A stretch of DNA of 64,000 bases, from NCBI GenBank assembly GCA_020636075.1, contig JACJYO010000001.1, forward strand, positions 1,054,001 through 1,118,000. The letters are read 5' to 3'. Below, piece after piece: positions 1 to 8,390 of this stretch. The notes under the pieces were generated by a model. The model ran no database searches and was not told where the DNA came from. It saw only the letters and a program-made list of their open reading frames with translations. The stretch comes from Lewinellaceae bacterium. GTDB taxonomy: Bacteria; Bacteroidota; Bacteroidia; Chitinophagales; Saprospiraceae. Position 1 is the first letter of the stretch, and the number at the start of each line of letters is the position of its first letter. The translations under genes and the position numbers were made by a program.

Positions 1-2
1 AT

Positions 3-797
3 ATGCACCCGGATATTGCGGAGCGGGCTTTTGACTACCTGAGCCGGCATTACAACATTATCAGCCTGAATGATTTTTTAAAAGCCCGCCTGGCCGCTGA
101 TTCTGCCGCATTGCCTCCAAAAGCTTTGGTAATTACTTTCGACGACGGACATCTGGGGAATTACGATTTGCTACCGTTGTTGGAAGCGCGCAAAATCCCG
201 GTAACCATTTTTCTCTGCGCCGGCATTGTGGATACCAACCGGCACTACTGGTTCAATTTCAAACACCCTGACATTGATAAAGAAGCACTCAAGCGCGTAC
301 CGAACCGGGAGCGCTTGCGGCGGCTGGCCAAGGCAGGTTTTTTCCCGGAGCAGGAGTTTTCCCGCCCCGAGGCAATGAACCGCCGACAAATTGAAGCCAT
401 GAAGCCGGTGGTGAATTTTCAGGGACACACGGTGTTGCATCCTTGTCTGCCTCAATGCACCGATGCGGAAGCCCGCCAGGAAATTGAGGCCGGGCGTCAG
501 CTCCTCGAAGAAAATTTCGGCCTGTCGGTCAACGCAATTGCCTACCCGAACGGCGACTATTCAGACCGAGATGTCCAACTCGTTCGGGCAGCCGGCTACC
601 AATTGGGCCTCACTGTCGACTTTGGTTTTAACACCCTGAAAACAGATCCATTCAAACTTAAACGCCTGAGCATAGGCGATACAGACAATCCCGACACCAT
701 TGCGCTTAAAGCCAGCGGTGCATGGGCATTTTTTAAAACCCGGAACGGCGCCCGGCAAGGGTATGGCTGGCAACGGGCAAACACCCTTGAAAATTGA
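3..797 (+). CDS. Polysaccharide deacetylase (NodB-like), 5'-truncated by window edge
   Basis: NodB-type (carbohydrate esterase 4) deacetylase family protein; such enzymes remove N- or O-acetyl groups from amino sugars. The metal-site motif TFDDG lies at residues 45-49 counted from the first visible Met, and a GHTVLHP segment supplies the HxxxH-type ligands in the middle of the protein. The usual YHxV start of the family is missing and the first visible Met sits inside the fold, so the real start is upstream of the window. It is followed after 13 bases by the FemAB/GNAT-like gene on the same strand, in a polysaccharide cluster. The family is clear; the substrate is unknown. Confidence 0.82.
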   Translation: MHPDIAERAFDYLSRHYNIISLNDFLKARLAADSAALPPKALVITFDDGHLGNYDLLPLLEARKIPVTIFLCAGIVDTNRHYWFNFKHPDIDKEALKRVPNRERLRRLAKAGFFPEQEFSRPEAMNRRQIEAMKPVVNFQGHTVLHPCLPQCTDAEARQEIEAGRQLLEENFGLSVNAIAYPNGDYSDRDVQLVRAAGYQLGLTVDFGFNTLKTDPFKLKRLSIGDTDNPDTIALKASGAWAFFKTRNGARQGYGWQRANTLEN

Positions 798-810
798 AAA
801 TCATACCGGT

Positions 811-1842
811 ATGCAAATAAAACTCTATACCCAATACGATCAGTTGAAGCAAGATGCCGTATACAACGATTTCAAGCATTTTGTAGAAGAAACGCCGGAG
901 GGCAACTTTTTCCAAACGGCTGATTTCTTTGAGTTTATCGACGATGTGGAGGGCTACCTGCCATTCCTGCTTGTGGCTACGGATGGGGGCGGCAACATTG
1001 CCGGCAGCGTGCTTGGCGTGTTTCAGTCGAATGGCAATGGCGTGAAATCCTGGTTGTCGCGTCGCCTGATTGTTTGGGGAGGCCCCTTGCTGGGTGAAAA
1101 TTCTTTGGTTGAAAAACAAGAGCTGGCAAGAAAGTTGTTGAATGAAATTCAGAAGCATGCCCAGGGGAAGGCGATATTTATCGAATTCCGTAATTTCTTC
1201 GACACCTCCCACTTGCAAGGTGTTTTTGAGGCCGCCGGCTTTCTGTTTAAGCCACATCTGAATTATCTCGTCAAAACAGACGACGAGCCGGCAGTCAAAA
1301 AACGCATGAGCAGCAACCGGACGCGACAGCTCAAGTCCAGCCAGAAACTCGGCGCTACCATTGCCGAGGCGGCATCGGAACAAGAGGTCATGGATTTTTA
1401 CCGCATCCTGCAGAAACTGTACAAGGAGAAGGTAAAAAAACCGCTTCCACATCTTAATCTGTTTTTAAAATTCTGGCATTCCGCCCTGGCTAAAATTTTT
1501 GTAGTCAAATACGAAGGTCAGGTTGTCGGTGGCATTGCCTGCCCGGTTTACCGCAACAAAGTCATTTACGAATGGTATGTCTGCGGCGAAGACGGCCAGG
1601 TCAAGGGATTAAATCCCAGCGTTTTGGCCACCTGGGCGCCGATTGAATATGGCATCAAACACGGTTTTGATCATTTCGATTTCATGGGCGCCGGCAAACC
1701 GGATGAAGACTATGGCGTGCGCGACTTCAAAGCCCGCTTCGGCGGCGAGGAAGTGTGTTTCGGGCGCTATGAAATGGTGCTCAACAAGCCCCTTTACCAG
1801 GTTGGGAAAATCGGATTGAAAATCTATCAAAGCATAAAATAA
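811..1842 (+). CDS. FemAB/GNAT-like acyltransferase
   Basis: A 343-residue protein with the two-lobed FemAB/BioF2-like acetyltransferase pattern: an N-terminal lobe containing NFFQTADFFEF, a middle segment KKRMSSNRTRQLKSS, and a C-terminal GNAT-like lobe ending in the FDFMGAGKPDEDYGVRDFK segment. Relatives transfer aminoacyl or acyl groups to peptidoglycan or exopolysaccharide precursors in the cytoplasm. The ATG at 811 was chosen because it follows the previous stop by 13 bases and begins the conserved lobe; the frame stays open back to 700, overlapping the deacetylase gene, which is less likely. Its place between a deacetylase and a DUF354 gene suggests acylation of an amino sugar; this is inference. 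Confidence 0.75.
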   Translation: MQIKLYTQYDQLKQDAVYNDFKHFVEETPEGNFFQTADFFEFIDDVEGYLPFLLVATDGGGNIAGSVLGVFQSNGNGVKSWLSRRLIVWGGPLLGENSLVEKQELARKLLNEIQKHAQGKAIFIEFRNFFDTSHLQGVFEAAGFLFKPHLNYLVKTDDEPAVKKRMSSNRTRQLKSSQKLGATIAEAASEQEVMDFYRILQKLYKEKVKKPLPHLNLFLKFWHSALAKIFVVKYEGQVVGGIACPVYRNKVIYEWYVCGEDGQVKGLNPSVLATWAPIEYGIKHGFDHFDFMGAGKPDEDYGVRDFKARFGGEEVCFGRYEMVLNKPLYQVGKIGLKIYQSIK

Positions 1843-1869
1843 GGAACCACAAAACCATACTTACACACT

Positions 1870-2928
1870 ATGAGAATTATTATTGACATCGGTCACCCAG
1901 GGCACGTACACCTGTTCAAACATGTGGCACACATGCTGGTAAATCAGGGAGCAGAGGTGCTGTTTACGGCCCGGGACAAAGAATTTGAGCTCGATCTGTT
2001 GAAGGCGGAAGGGTTCACGTACATCAACTTCGGGAAGCACTACCGCAGCCTGGCAGGCAAAATTTTGGGCATGGCAAAATTTGACACCCAAATGCTGCTC
2101 ACCGGTTTGTTGTTCAAGCCCGATCTTTTCATGAGTCACGGCTCGATCTATGCCGCACACGCAGCCTGGCTGTTGGGCAAAAAGCACCTGTCGCTGGAAG
2201 ATACCGGCAATATGGAGCAGGTGCGGATATACCGGCCTTTTACCGATGTGATTCTTACGCCCGATTTGTTGCCCGGCGACCTGGGCCCCAAGCAGATCCG
2301 GTACAAGGGTTACCACGAAATTGCCTATCTGCACCCTGATTTTTTTACGCCAGACCCTTCCGTGCTCTCCTGGATGGGGCTGAAGCCGGATGAGAAGTTT
2401 GCCATTATCCGGTTTATCTCCTGGAATGCCACCCACGATGTCGGGCATAAAGGGGTTTCGAATGAGGATAAAATCCGCCTGGTAAAAAAACTGTCGGAGC
2501 AGATGAAAGTGTTCATTACATCCGAAACCGGGCTGTCGGAAGATTTGCGGCCATTTCGCTTCAAAATTCCGCCCGATAAGTTTCACCATGCGCTCAACTA
2601 TGCTTCCATCGTGATCAGCGAGGGCACCACTACCGCCACCGAAGCAGGCTTGCTGGGAACGCCTTGCGTGTACATCAGCACCCTGGAGGATGTGAATTGT
2701 CAGGAAATGGAGGAGCACGGACTGGTGTTCAACACCACCGAATCAGGTAAGGTGTTCAGCCTGGTGGATGAAATTTTGCAAACCGACAAAAAAACCTACC
2801 TGGAACGCAGCAAATCCTTTTTGGAAACCAAGGTGAATGTTACGCGCTACCTCTACGATTTCATCCTGGAGCGGTACGCAAAAAACACCGTACCTGTTAA
2901 TAAAACATCATGGGAATCAAGTTACTAG
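1870..2928 (+). CDS. DUF354 family protein (GT-B/epimerase-like fold)
   Basis: A 352-residue protein of the DUF354 family, whose members resemble UDP-GlcNAc 2-epimerases and GT-B glycosyltransferases. It opens with DIGHPGHVHLFKH, carries a middle SHGSIYAAHAAWLLGKKH segment, and has the nucleotide-sugar-binding signature ISEGTTTATEAGLLGTPCVY near residues 235-255. Cytoplasmic; no membrane segment. Its 3' end overlaps the next gene by 19 bases, so the two are probably translated together, suggesting that this protein and the epimerase act on the same sugar nucleotide. The exact reaction cannot be read from the sequence. Confidence 0.8.
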   Translation: MRIIIDIGHPGHVHLFKHVAHMLVNQGAEVLFTARDKEFELDLLKAEGFTYINFGKHYRSLAGKILGMAKFDTQMLLTGLLFKPDLFMSHGSIYAAHAAWLLGKKHLSLEDTGNMEQVRIYRPFTDVILTPDLLPGDLGPKQIRYKGYHEIAYLHPDFFTPDPSVLSWMGLKPDEKFAIIRFISWNATHDVGHKGVSNEDKIRLVKKLSEQMKVFITSETGLSEDLRPFRFKIPPDKFHHALNYASIVISEGTTTATEAGLLGTPCVYISTLEDVNCQEMEEHGLVFNTTESGKVFSLVDEILQTDKKTYLERSKSFLETKVNVTRYLYDFILERYAKNTVPVNKTSWESSY

Positions 2929-3887
2929 TAACTGGCGGCGCCGGGTTTATCGGCTCCAATCTGGTGGAAAAATACCTCAACGACGAACGCGTCGAACTCG
3001 TTCGGGTTGTGGATGATCTTTCCAACGGCTATTATGAAAACGTCGTGGAATTTGAGCACCACCCCAAGTATGAGTTTATCAAAGGCGACATTTGTGATTA
3101 CGGCATTTGTCAGCAAGCTATGCGCGGTATTCACAAGGTAACCCATCAGGCCGCCCTCGGCTCAGTGCCGCGTTCGCTTGAAAATCCGGCGCGCACCAAC
3201 GAGGTCAATGTCGGCGGTACCGTCAACATTCTGCACGCAGCGAAAGAAGCCGGTGTGGACCGGGTTGTGCTGGCGTTTTCGTCCAGCACCTATGGCGACA
3301 GCAAGGAATTGCCCAAGGTAGAGGAACGGATCGGGCGCCCGCTATCGCCCTATGCGGTAAGCAAATATGCCGCCGAGCTGTATGCCGAGGTGTTCAACCG
3401 GAGCTATGGTCTGAATTTCGTCGGACTGCGTTACTTCAACATTTTTGGCCCCCGCCAAAATGCCGACAATCCGTATGCAGCCGTGATCCCGATTTTTTGC
3501 AAGGCATTCATCGAGGATACCCAGCCGCGCATCAATGGCGATGGAACGACCAGCCGCGATTTCACTTTTGTAGAAAATGCGCTTCACGCCAATGATTTGG
3601 CGCTGTTCACTGAAAACCAAACAGCATTAAACACCGTATATAATGTGGCTTGTGGCGAACAGGTAAGCCTGAATGAAATGGTTGATATGCTCCGGCATAT
3701 TACCGGCAAGAATATTCAGGCTGCTTACGGAGCCGAACGAGCCGGCGATGTGAAGCATTCGCATGCCGATATTTCAAAAATTCAAACGGCCCTCGGTTAT
3801 ACGCCGCAAGTGCGGATGATGGAGGGGTTAAAGCGGGTATATCAATATAATTTGGAAAAATATACTGCAGGAGTTACTCAGTCCTGA
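2910..3887 (+). CDS. NAD-dependent NDP-sugar epimerase/dehydratase
   Basis: Extended short-chain dehydrogenase/reductase of 325 residues. The Rossmann motif GGAGFIG lies near residues 9-15 and the catalytic YxxxK as YAVSK, preceded by the SSS of FSSSTYGD; RYFNIFGPRQ is typical of the UDP-GlcNAc/UDP-glucuronate 4-epimerase (WbpP-like) branch. It likely makes an activated sugar for the surface polysaccharide encoded around it. The gene starts inside the 3' end of the DUF354 gene. About 110 bases without a gene follow before the next deacetylase-like gene. Epimerase is favoured over dehydratase, but the substrate is not determined. Confidence 0.87.
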   Translation: MGIKLLVTGGAGFIGSNLVEKYLNDERVELVRVVDDLSNGYYENVVEFEHHPKYEFIKGDICDYGICQQAMRGIHKVTHQAALGSVPRSLENPARTNEVNVGGTVNILHAAKEAGVDRVVLAFSSSTYGDSKELPKVEERIGRPLSPYAVSKYAAELYAEVFNRSYGLNFVGLRYFNIFGPRQNADNPYAAVIPIFCKAFIEDTQPRINGDGTTSRDFTFVENALHANDLALFTENQTALNTVYNVACGEQVSLNEMVDMLRHITGKNIQAAYGAERAGDVKHSHADISKIQTALGYTPQVRMMEGLKRVYQYNLEKYTAGVTQS

Positions 3888-3999
3888 GCTTGTCAAGCGC
3901 CTTACTAACTTGAGAAAATTTAAACACGCTCTTAGATTCCTTAAATCCAAAACCCGTCGTCACATTTTTTAATCGGAAATAAATTTCGAACACCTAAAC

Positions 4000-4758
4000 A
4001 TGCGTGATTTTACACTCGGTATTTACCGGCAGCTGCTAGATGCATTGAAAGGCGCCGGCTACCGTTTTCAAACCTTTGAGCAGTTTTTGCAAACGCCTGC
4101 CGACAGGGCAATCATGCTCCGGCACGATGTGGATGATCGCAAACTGCACTCCCTGGAGTTTGCCCGTATTCAGAAAGAAAAAGGCATCGTGGGTACCTAT
4201 TTTTTCAGGATGGTACCGGAAAGTTTCGATGAATCCGTTATCCGGGCTATTTACAACATGGGGCATGAGATTGGGTACCATTATGAAGACATGGATTTTG
4301 CCCGTGGCAATTTGCGCGAAGCCATCCGTTATTTTGAAAAACATTTGGCACGCCTGCGGAAAGTAGTACCCGTTTCAACGATTTGTATGCACGGCAGCCC
4401 GCGTTCCCGGTACGACAACAAGGATGTTTGGCAGCATTATGACTACCGGGATTACGGTATTTTAGGAGAGCCGTATTTCGATCTTGACTTTAAAAAAGTG
4501 TACTACCTAACCGATACCGGACGGCGTTGGAATGGCAGTGCTGTCAGTGTGCGCGATAAGGTGGAAAATCATTTTGATTTGGAGTTCAAATCTACGCCAG
4601 AAATTATTCAGTGCATTCAGGAGGGGGATTTTCCGGATCAAACGATGTTTAACTTTCACCCACAACGCTGGACCGATAATTCAAGGCTTTGGCTAACCGA
4701 CAAGTATCAACAGCATGCAAAAAATGCCGTAAAATACTGGTTGGTGAAGCTCAGGTAA
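4000..4758 (+). CDS. NodB-like polysaccharide deacetylase family protein
   Basis: A 252-residue protein with the divergent NodB fold common in O-antigen and capsule clusters. The metal-binding Asp pair is in RHDVDD (residues 41-46), the His-containing strand in GHEIGYHYE (88-96), and the MHGSPRS loop at 130-136 closes the barrel. No signal peptide is visible, so it probably acts in the cytoplasm on a precursor or sugar nucleotide. It is the second of three deacetylase-like genes within 8 kb. Family assignment is good; whether it is an active deacetylase is not certain. Confidence 0.75.
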   Translation: MRDFTLGIYRQLLDALKGAGYRFQTFEQFLQTPADRAIMLRHDVDDRKLHSLEFARIQKEKGIVGTYFFRMVPESFDESVIRAIYNMGHEIGYHYEDMDFARGNLREAIRYFEKHLARLRKVVPVSTICMHGSPRSRYDNKDVWQHYDYRDYGILGEPYFDLDFKKVYYLTDTGRRWNGSAVSVRDKVENHFDLEFKSTPEIIQCIQEGDFPDQTMFNFHPQRWTDNSRLWLTDKYQQHAKNAVKYWLVKLR

Positions 4759-5385
4759 AATAAAGCAGGAGGTTTATTGGCATAATTTTGGCTGAAATTC
4801 CCACTTGGATGCAGCGTTAATCCCACACTAAATCATTTAACAAATTCGCTTCAAACAAATCATTTTTTAAAGTGCTGCTTAGCCGACTTTACAATAAAAA
4901 TACAATTAATTTTCCTTGTTAAAGTTGCACAGGCAGGAAGAAACCAAGAGATTCGCAATAAAATACGCAGCGATCACAGATTATTTGTGATTCTGAGTAC
5001 TTCATAATAAATTCACGCTTATCGTCATACTCGATACTGCCCCTCTCCCCCCTCTTTTGCAGTATTGAGGCCCACAAGGGCACATCTGATAATCGGAGCA
5101 AGTACCGCTCTACGCATTTAATCAGTACGCGCTTTTTCATCCATTCCATTCATCAGATCAAGCTCTAAGGTTTGATACTTGTATCAACTTAATCTTGAAA
5201 AAACATATCCTTGCTCCCACTTGAGTATGTTGCTTATCTGCATGGAAAGATGCTCACCCTGCCTGCATTTAGGAGTGCGATAATAATCTGAATTTAATAC
5301 GACAAGGTTTCAACACCTTTTCCTCCCACTGGTATCCCGCATACCGCCTTTTTATTTTTTTGAATCACTTTAAAAAGCGTGACTC
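4759..5385. other. AT-rich non-coding stretch in the polysaccharide cluster
   Basis: A 627-base interval clearly richer in A+T than its surroundings. The only open frame of note is 76 codons on the minus strand (4919-5149), with no recognisable motif, promoter or family. The one structured element I see is a perfect dyad TTGATAC-TT-GTATCAA at 5172-5187, about 200 bases before the sugar transferase; it could be an operator. I see no tRNA, terminator with a T-run, or clear gene remnant. Confidence 0.5.
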
Positions 5386-6468
5386 ATGGCATTGGTTTAC
5401 GACCCAATGAGCAATCCGGAAGTATTGCCAAAGCAATGGCTGGAGGAAAAATTCCCAACCGAAGTTGTACAATTGATTGAAAAAACGATCCAATGGGATT
5501 CCGTTGGCGAGCCCTTGGTACTCGATACCCGGCGTGCACTGAACGGCGCCGAACTTAGAGCCCAGGAACCAGCAACATTCATCGCCAATCTTCAGCGTCT
5601 TAACGATATCCGGTATATCAACAAGTTCCTGGAATCAGTTAATGCTCAATTAACCCAGGGTGGTTATTTTGTTGGTTGTGTAGAAGTTTCCCATCGGCGC
5701 AAAGCCAGGTTTTTGGCAAAATATCCAAAGCCAATCAATAAGCTGTTTTATGCATTTGATTTCCTACACAAACGGCTTTGGCCTAAACTACCATACTTTA
5801 AGCGCGCTTACTTTGCCCTGACACAAGGCAAAAACCGGGTGGTTTCGGAAATGGAAACCTATGGGCGGTTATACTCCTGCGGATTCCGTTTGCTGGACAC
5901 TGTGGAAGTTGAGGACAAAATGTATTTCGCAGTTGAAAAAACCGGCGAGCCGGAATTTAATACCGAAGCAACCTATGGTCCTTTTATCAAATTACGCCGG
6001 GTAGGTAAGCAGGGCAAAATTATGAAGGTGTATAAATTGCGTACCATGTCGCCCTACAGCGAATATGTACAGCAATTGATTTACGAGTGGAATGGCCTTG
6101 GAACTGGCGCAAAATTCAAAGATGACCCTCGCATTACTACTCTTGGGTATTTTTTTCGCAAGTACTGGTTGGATGAGTTGCCCATGCTTTTTAACTTTAT
6201 CCGGGGTGATGTTAAACTTTTCGGGGTTCGTCCCATCAGTAAACATTACTTTAGCTTATACCCGGAAGAATTTCAGGAATTCAGAAAGAAATTCAAGCCG
6301 GGTCTCATCCCACCGGTTTACGTAGAAATCCCCAAATGTCTGGAAGATACCATCGACATCGAGCGCCGGTATCTGCAGGCTTATGAACGCCAGCCGTTCC
6401 TGACAGATCTACGATACACTTCAAAAGCATTTTATAATATTTTCATAAAAATGGTTCGAAGCTATTGA
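5386..6468 (+). CDS. Sugar transferase (PglC/WcaJ catalytic domain) without the usual membrane helix
   Basis: A 360-residue protein. Residues about 200-345 match the catalytic domain of polyprenol-phosphate glycosyl-1-phosphate transferases: RRVGKQGK, YKLRTM (216-221), KFKDDPRIT (243-251), the catalytic Asp-Glu in WLDELP (D263, E264) and GVRPIS. Such enzymes load the first sugar onto a lipid carrier. The hydrophobic KRxFD reentrant helix that normally precedes this domain is absent. In its place residues about 60-185 look like a degenerate methyltransferase-type domain (QGGYFVGCVE, LYSCGFRLLD) without a glycine-rich SAM loop. It stands alone between two gaps in the polysaccharide cluster. Confidence 0.82.
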   Translation: MALVYDPMSNPEVLPKQWLEEKFPTEVVQLIEKTIQWDSVGEPLVLDTRRALNGAELRAQEPATFIANLQRLNDIRYINKFLESVNAQLTQGGYFVGCVEVSHRRKARFLAKYPKPINKLFYAFDFLHKRLWPKLPYFKRAYFALTQGKNRVVSEMETYGRLYSCGFRLLDTVEVEDKMYFAVEKTGEPEFNTEATYGPFIKLRRVGKQGKIMKVYKLRTMSPYSEYVQQLIYEWNGLGTGAKFKDDPRITTLGYFFRKYWLDELPMLFNFIRGDVKLFGVRPISKHYFSLYPEEFQEFRKKFKPGLIPPVYVEIPKCLEDTIDIERRYLQAYERQPFLTDLRYTSKAFYNIFIKMVRSY

Positions 6469-6617
6469 GCCATTCGGAAGCATTTCGACATTTAATACTA
6501 TCTGCTTTTAATCTATTCCGTTTAATCCGCATCGCATAAACCCCCTCTGTTTAATCTGGCATTGATGACAATGCTTCGCACTTCATTAATCATTCTTGAA
6601 AAGCAAACACCCGGTTT

Positions 6618-7400
6618 ATGGTAAATTTTTTACTCTCTCAAAGACAACAAACCCTTACACCGATCGAACCTGGTCAACAGCACCGTAAAGTGCCTAACCA
6701 CCGTTTTGGTTCCTACCACCATTTTCTTCAGGCATTTAAAGACCAAGGGTACCAATTTTGTAAGTTCGCTGAACTTACCGAACCTAAAAGGCAAATTGCC
6801 CTCCGCCATGATATCGATTTTGATACAAATTTTGCCTTGCAGTCAGCGTTGATCGAAACAGAAATGGGGATTAAGTCCACCTACTTTTTTCTGTTACGCT
6901 CCAATTTCTACAATATTTTTTCGCCGCAAGACTATGAAAACGTCTCCCTGATCCGGGAAATGGGTCATACTGTTAGCATACACTTTGATCCGTCGATCTA
7001 CGAGGATTTTCATGAAGGCCTTAAAAAAGAAGTCATGCTTTTTCGGGAGTTCTTTCGCGAGGAGGTAAACATTATTAGTCTGCACCGCCCAAACGCTTTC
7101 TTCCAGGAGTTTGATGCACCAATTTTTGGCATTGAACATACCTACCAGTCCAAATACTTCCGGGATGTCAAATACATTTCCGATTCCACCGGCGTATGGC
7201 GTTTTGGCCACCCGTTCGATACGCCGGAATTTGCGCAGCAAAAATCCATTCACTTGCTCATTCACCCCATCTGGTGGATGCTTGAAGGCAGTACCAATCT
7301 GGATAAACTCAAGTTGTATTACGCCCAACGTATTAATTCCCTGAAATCCGATTTTTCAAACAACTGCATTCCTTTCAGAAAAATCAATGAAAGTCTTTGA
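6618..7400 (+). CDS. NodB-like deacetylase family protein
   Basis: A 260-residue protein with the same divergent NodB layout as the one at 4000-4758: RHDIDFD (63-69) for the metal-binding Asp pair, GHTVSIHFDPS (116-126) for the His strand and SLHRPN for the later loop. No signal peptide is visible. The gene overlaps the downstream formyltransferase gene by 14 bases, so the two are probably co-translated. The pairing suggests deacetylation followed by formylation of the same amino sugar; that sequence of steps is inference. Confidence 0.73.
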   Translation: MVNFLLSQRQQTLTPIEPGQQHRKVPNHRFGSYHHFLQAFKDQGYQFCKFAELTEPKRQIALRHDIDFDTNFALQSALIETEMGIKSTYFFLLRSNFYNIFSPQDYENVSLIREMGHTVSIHFDPSIYEDFHEGLKKEVMLFREFFREEVNIISLHRPNAFFQEFDAPIFGIEHTYQSKYFRDVKYISDSTGVWRFGHPFDTPEFAQQKSIHLLIHPIWWMLEGSTNLDKLKLYYAQRINSLKSDFSNNCIPFRKINESL

Positions 7401-8388
7401 TAAAATAGCGGTGTTTGGTTGCAAAGCCACCACCCTGTTTCTATTGGATAATCTAAACTTACCTTTTCCGGTCCGCCACCTGATCACGATCACACCCGAA
7501 GCCGGGCAAAAACATCAGGTGGCGGATTATCTTGACCTGAAAGCCGCCGCTGAAGCCCGCGGCATCGAGGTATACCAGGCCAAATATTATTCACTGAAAC
7601 ACGACGACGATCTCGCCCATATCAATAGTCTTTGTATTGATGTGGCCATTGTTATGGGCTGGCAACGCCTGATCCCTGCACAAGTCCTTTCGGGCCTGCG
7701 CATCGGGGCATTCGGCATGCATGGCAGCTCGATGAACTTGCCCCTGGGCCGTGGGCGCTCGCCGATGAATTGGTCGATCATTGAAGGTCGCAGGGTGTTC
7801 TACACCAATTTGTTCCGCTACGACCCGGGCGTCGATTCCGGCGATGTGGTCGATACCTTTAAATTCCAGATCACCGACCGGGATACCGCCGAAACCATGC
7901 ACTTTAAAAATACCCTGGCCATGAAATACCTGGTCGAGCGGAATATTGACAAGCTGGTGCGCAACGATTTTCAACTGACCAAACAGGACGATTCCATCAC
8001 ACCTACGTACTACCCCAAACGAAGTCCGGAAGACGGCTTAATTGATTGGGAACAGGATGTGGAAGTGCTGGCTCGTTTTATCCGGGCTGTCACCCGCCCA
8101 TTTAACGGCGCCTTTACGTTTTCAGGTGATCAGCAGATCAGCATTTGGGATGCCCATGTGTTCGATGTGCACGATTTCGGCTACGAAAAATGGAACGCCG
8201 GTACAGTGGTCGCTGTGTTTGAAAGTGGAAAATTCCTGGTAAAGTGCTTTGGCGGCTTGCTGCTGGTCACTGCCTACGATGCACCGTTTGCTGTTCAAAA
8301 AGGCATGCAGTTTGGAAACAACGGGCTTTTGATCAAGCGGTTTGAACGGAATAACCAGGGATTCTTCGACATCCCCGAGCCGGAATAA
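7387..8388 (+). CDS. Formyltransferase family protein (sugar N-formyltransferase candidate)
   Basis: A 333-residue protein with the formyltransferase fold of methionyl-tRNA formyltransferase and ArnA. The catalytic region reads FGMHGSSMNLPLGRGRSP at residues 109-126, followed by FRYDPGVDSGD (143-153), which holds the conserved Asp (D150). A C-terminal domain follows from about residue 215. In classical members the first catalytic residue is Asn two positions before the His (NxH); here that position is Gly110 before His112. The position inside a polysaccharide cluster and overlap with a deacetylase gene favour N-formylation of an amino sugar using formyl-tetrahydrofolate over an initiator-tRNA role. 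It converges with the carboxylase gene, only 2 bases apart. Confidence 0.78.
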   Translation: MKVFDKIAVFGCKATTLFLLDNLNLPFPVRHLITITPEAGQKHQVADYLDLKAAAEARGIEVYQAKYYSLKHDDDLAHINSLCIDVAIVMGWQRLIPAQVLSGLRIGAFGMHGSSMNLPLGRGRSPMNWSIIEGRRVFYTNLFRYDPGVDSGDVVDTFKFQITDRDTAETMHFKNTLAMKYLVERNIDKLVRNDFQLTKQDDSITPTYYPKRSPEDGLIDWEQDVEVLARFIRAVTRPFNGAFTFSGDQQISIWDAHVFDVHDFGYEKWNAGTVVAVFESGKFLVKCFGGLLLVTAYDAPFAVQKGMQFGNNGLLIKRFERNNQGFFDIPEPE

Positions 8389-8390
8389 AC

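Noticed and set aside
1861..2718. 285-codon open frame antisense to the DUF354 gene
   Set aside because: Shadow of a conserved protein, no recognisable domain.
4919..5149. 76-codon open frame on the minus strand in the AT-rich gap
   Set aside because: No family motif, no promoter box and no neighbour support; consistent with chance in a long non-coding stretch.
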